From: an uncultured Candidatus Saccharibacteria bacterium
GTDB lineage: Bacteria > Patescibacteriota > Saccharimonadia > Saccharimonadales > Saccharimonadaceae
DNA length: 64,000 nucleotides
NCBI GenBank assembly: GCA_927910745.1
Contig: CAKMNX010000012.1
Coordinates: 1 to 64,000, forward strand
Direction of reading: 5' to 3'
Shown: positions 63,001-64,000 of the stretch, piece after piece
How the letters are laid out: each line of letters begins with the position of its first letter
How positions within the stretch are numbered: position 1 is the stretch's first letter
The notes under the pieces: generated by a model
What the model was told of the DNA's origin: nothing
Database searches by the model: none
What the model saw: only the letters and a program-made list of their open reading frames with translations
Translations under genes and position numbers: made by a program

Positions 63001-64000
63001 CTAGAGCAATTCATCATCATCTTGAAGGGTCGAAAGATATTCTTCAGCTGTTGACCGGTCAAGGCCTCCAGCGATAAGCCCTCTACCATAGTACTTGAGC
63101 CACCAAGTAGGAAAAGTATCAAGCAAGCAGCGTGTCATTTGGCGGTTATCGTTGTTGATGTGCGCCAATGTATTAAGGTTATCAAGAATGGTTTTTCTCT
63201 CCATATATTCAAGGTCAGACTGCACGACGTCGTGCATAATGCGCTGCCGTGTTGCATCATCACACGGTAGCTCACCTACTGTATTAGTCATATACTGGAG
63301 CCAATTGTCAAAGTCTCGTTGATCCAGGATTTGCTCTGGGATCTTCGGCTCACTGTGGCAACCAATCGGGTCATTGCGTATCACTTTCAAGAGGCCATTC
63401 GTATACTCAGCATCAGCCCCTGCTGCAATGAGCCGATCTGCTATAGCGTTGCCATCATCAACCACTCGATAAGGATATGGATACTGACAAACAAATCGAC
63501 GATCCAGTATCGTTATAACCTCTACACCTTGCTGATACAAATGCCTGGCACGCATGGCAGTCTTATTATTGTTAAGGTATTTATCATAATCCATTATGTT
63601 GATAAGATCGTGGCGGCTTTCATCACTCAGTCGGTCAATTCTATCAACGAAATAATTTTTACTCATATTCCATACACAATCTCCTTCGTCGGCATAGGCT
63701 ATTGTCCAGTACAACTCATCATAGCCAATCATCTCTGCAATTCGGTCAAAGTCTCCCACATAATCGCGCCCCTCTAGCAGCTGACTAGCTCGCGGATCAA
63801 CATCCAAACCAAAGCCTTCAATTCTCTCATTCAACCACAAGAATTCTAGGTCTTCTGTCGTCAGCTCTTCACCTGCGTGCACCCGTCGCTCCATGTCTGT
63901 GAGGCGTCTCGTATTTTCCCCACCATCATTGGTGTAGTTGGGGCTATGTTGGCTAGCAATTCGCTCGTACTTCGTCCACGAGCCGGTCGTTGCTTGGTAT
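63001..64000 (-). CDS. Hypothetical protein, cut by the window edge
   Basis: The frame runs from the stop at 63001 through the ATG at 63894 and stays open to the end of the window (visible upstream residues include TKYERIASQHSPNYTNDGG), so the true start lies outside. At least 333 residues. Soluble, acidic, many Asp, Tyr and Arg; GVEVITILDRRFVCQYPYPY and AIADRLIAAGADAEYTNGLL resemble ankyrin-like repeats in part. Function unknown. Confidence 0.75.
   Translation of the reverse strand, partial: YQATTGSWTKYERIASQHSPNYTNDGGENTRRLTDMERRVHAGEELTTEDLEFLWLNERIEGFGLDVDPRASQLLEGRDYVGDFDRIAEMIGYDELYWTIAYADEGDCVWNMSKNYFVDRIDRLSDESRHDLINIMDYDKYLNNNKTAMRARHLYQQGVEVITILDRRFVCQYPYPYRVVDDGNAIADRLIAAGADAEYTNGLLKVIRNDPIGCHSEPKIPEQILDQRDFDNWLQYMTNTVGELPCDDATRQRIMHDVVQSDLEYMERKTILDNLNTLAHINNDNRQMTRCLLDTFPTWWLKYYGRGLIAGGLDRSTAEEYLSTLQDDDELL

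Overview
The window looks like a chromosomal segment of a candidate-phyla-radiation bacterium, most probably a member of Candidatus Saccharibacteria (TM7). The partial 16S rRNA gene carries the GUCAU variant of the normally GUAAU-type 515-region sequence, which is typical of TM7. The gene set is compact, with an almost complete type IV pilus cluster, a threonyl-tRNA synthetase without a TGS domain and very few biosynthetic genes. This assignment is inferred from the sequence alone.

Layout, left to right. 0-10 kb: 5' part of 16S rRNA, the gyrB-gyrA-yuiD operon, a tandem pair of related membrane proteins, small orphan genes and tmRNA. 10-16 kb: a ComM/YifB ATPase, a nucleoside deoxyribosyltransferase-like gene, the infC-rpmI-rplT operon (infC starts with AUC), RNase P RNA, an unknown structured RNA, a site-2 protease and rpmB. 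16-23 kb: an MFS transporter-ArsR operon with operator-like palindromes, then one long operon thrS-HAD-ATL-miaA-wHTH-MBL led by a T-box. 23-30 kb: four tRNAs lie in the window (Val, Thr and Asp here, Arg at 39.3 kb), with a GT2 glycosyltransferase, ndk and a Xer recombinase. 30-50 kb: type IV pilus genes (four minor pilins, pilD, pilA, pilC, pilT, pilB, pilO, pilN, pilM) interrupted by a foldase, a PH-domain protein, a metalloprotease-like protein and ending with an 802-residue exported protein. 50-64 kb: ychF, a CPBP protease, tlyA, efp, the rpsF-ssb-rpsR operon, the rpsL-rpsG operon, pheA and hypothetical genes, separated by two large gene-free stretches (53.1-54.7 and 56.7-59.5 kb).

How the parts fit. 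Pilus assembly and retraction ATPases together with ComM and SSB would fit DNA uptake or host-cell attachment by an epibiont (inference). Many first genes of transcription units have a -10 box only 6-8 bases before the ATG, so leaderless mRNA seems common, whereas operon-internal genes use ATGA or TAATG overlaps and Shine-Dalgarno sequences.

The most unusual content is two families of dispersed, intergenic, self-complementary repeats. Family A (about 140-155 bp, three internal hairpins, stem sequences that change on both sides together) has four full copies plus degraded ones. Family B (about 110-120 bp, conserved apical core, basal arms that differ between copies but remain complementary within each copy) has four copies plus a half copy. 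I do not recognise either as a described element.

Caution: at least eight genes, including gyrB and pilT, are broken by a single missing base, usually in a homopolymer, and become normal when one base is restored. This pattern is more like sequencing error than decay; coordinates given for those genes span the restored reading frame.
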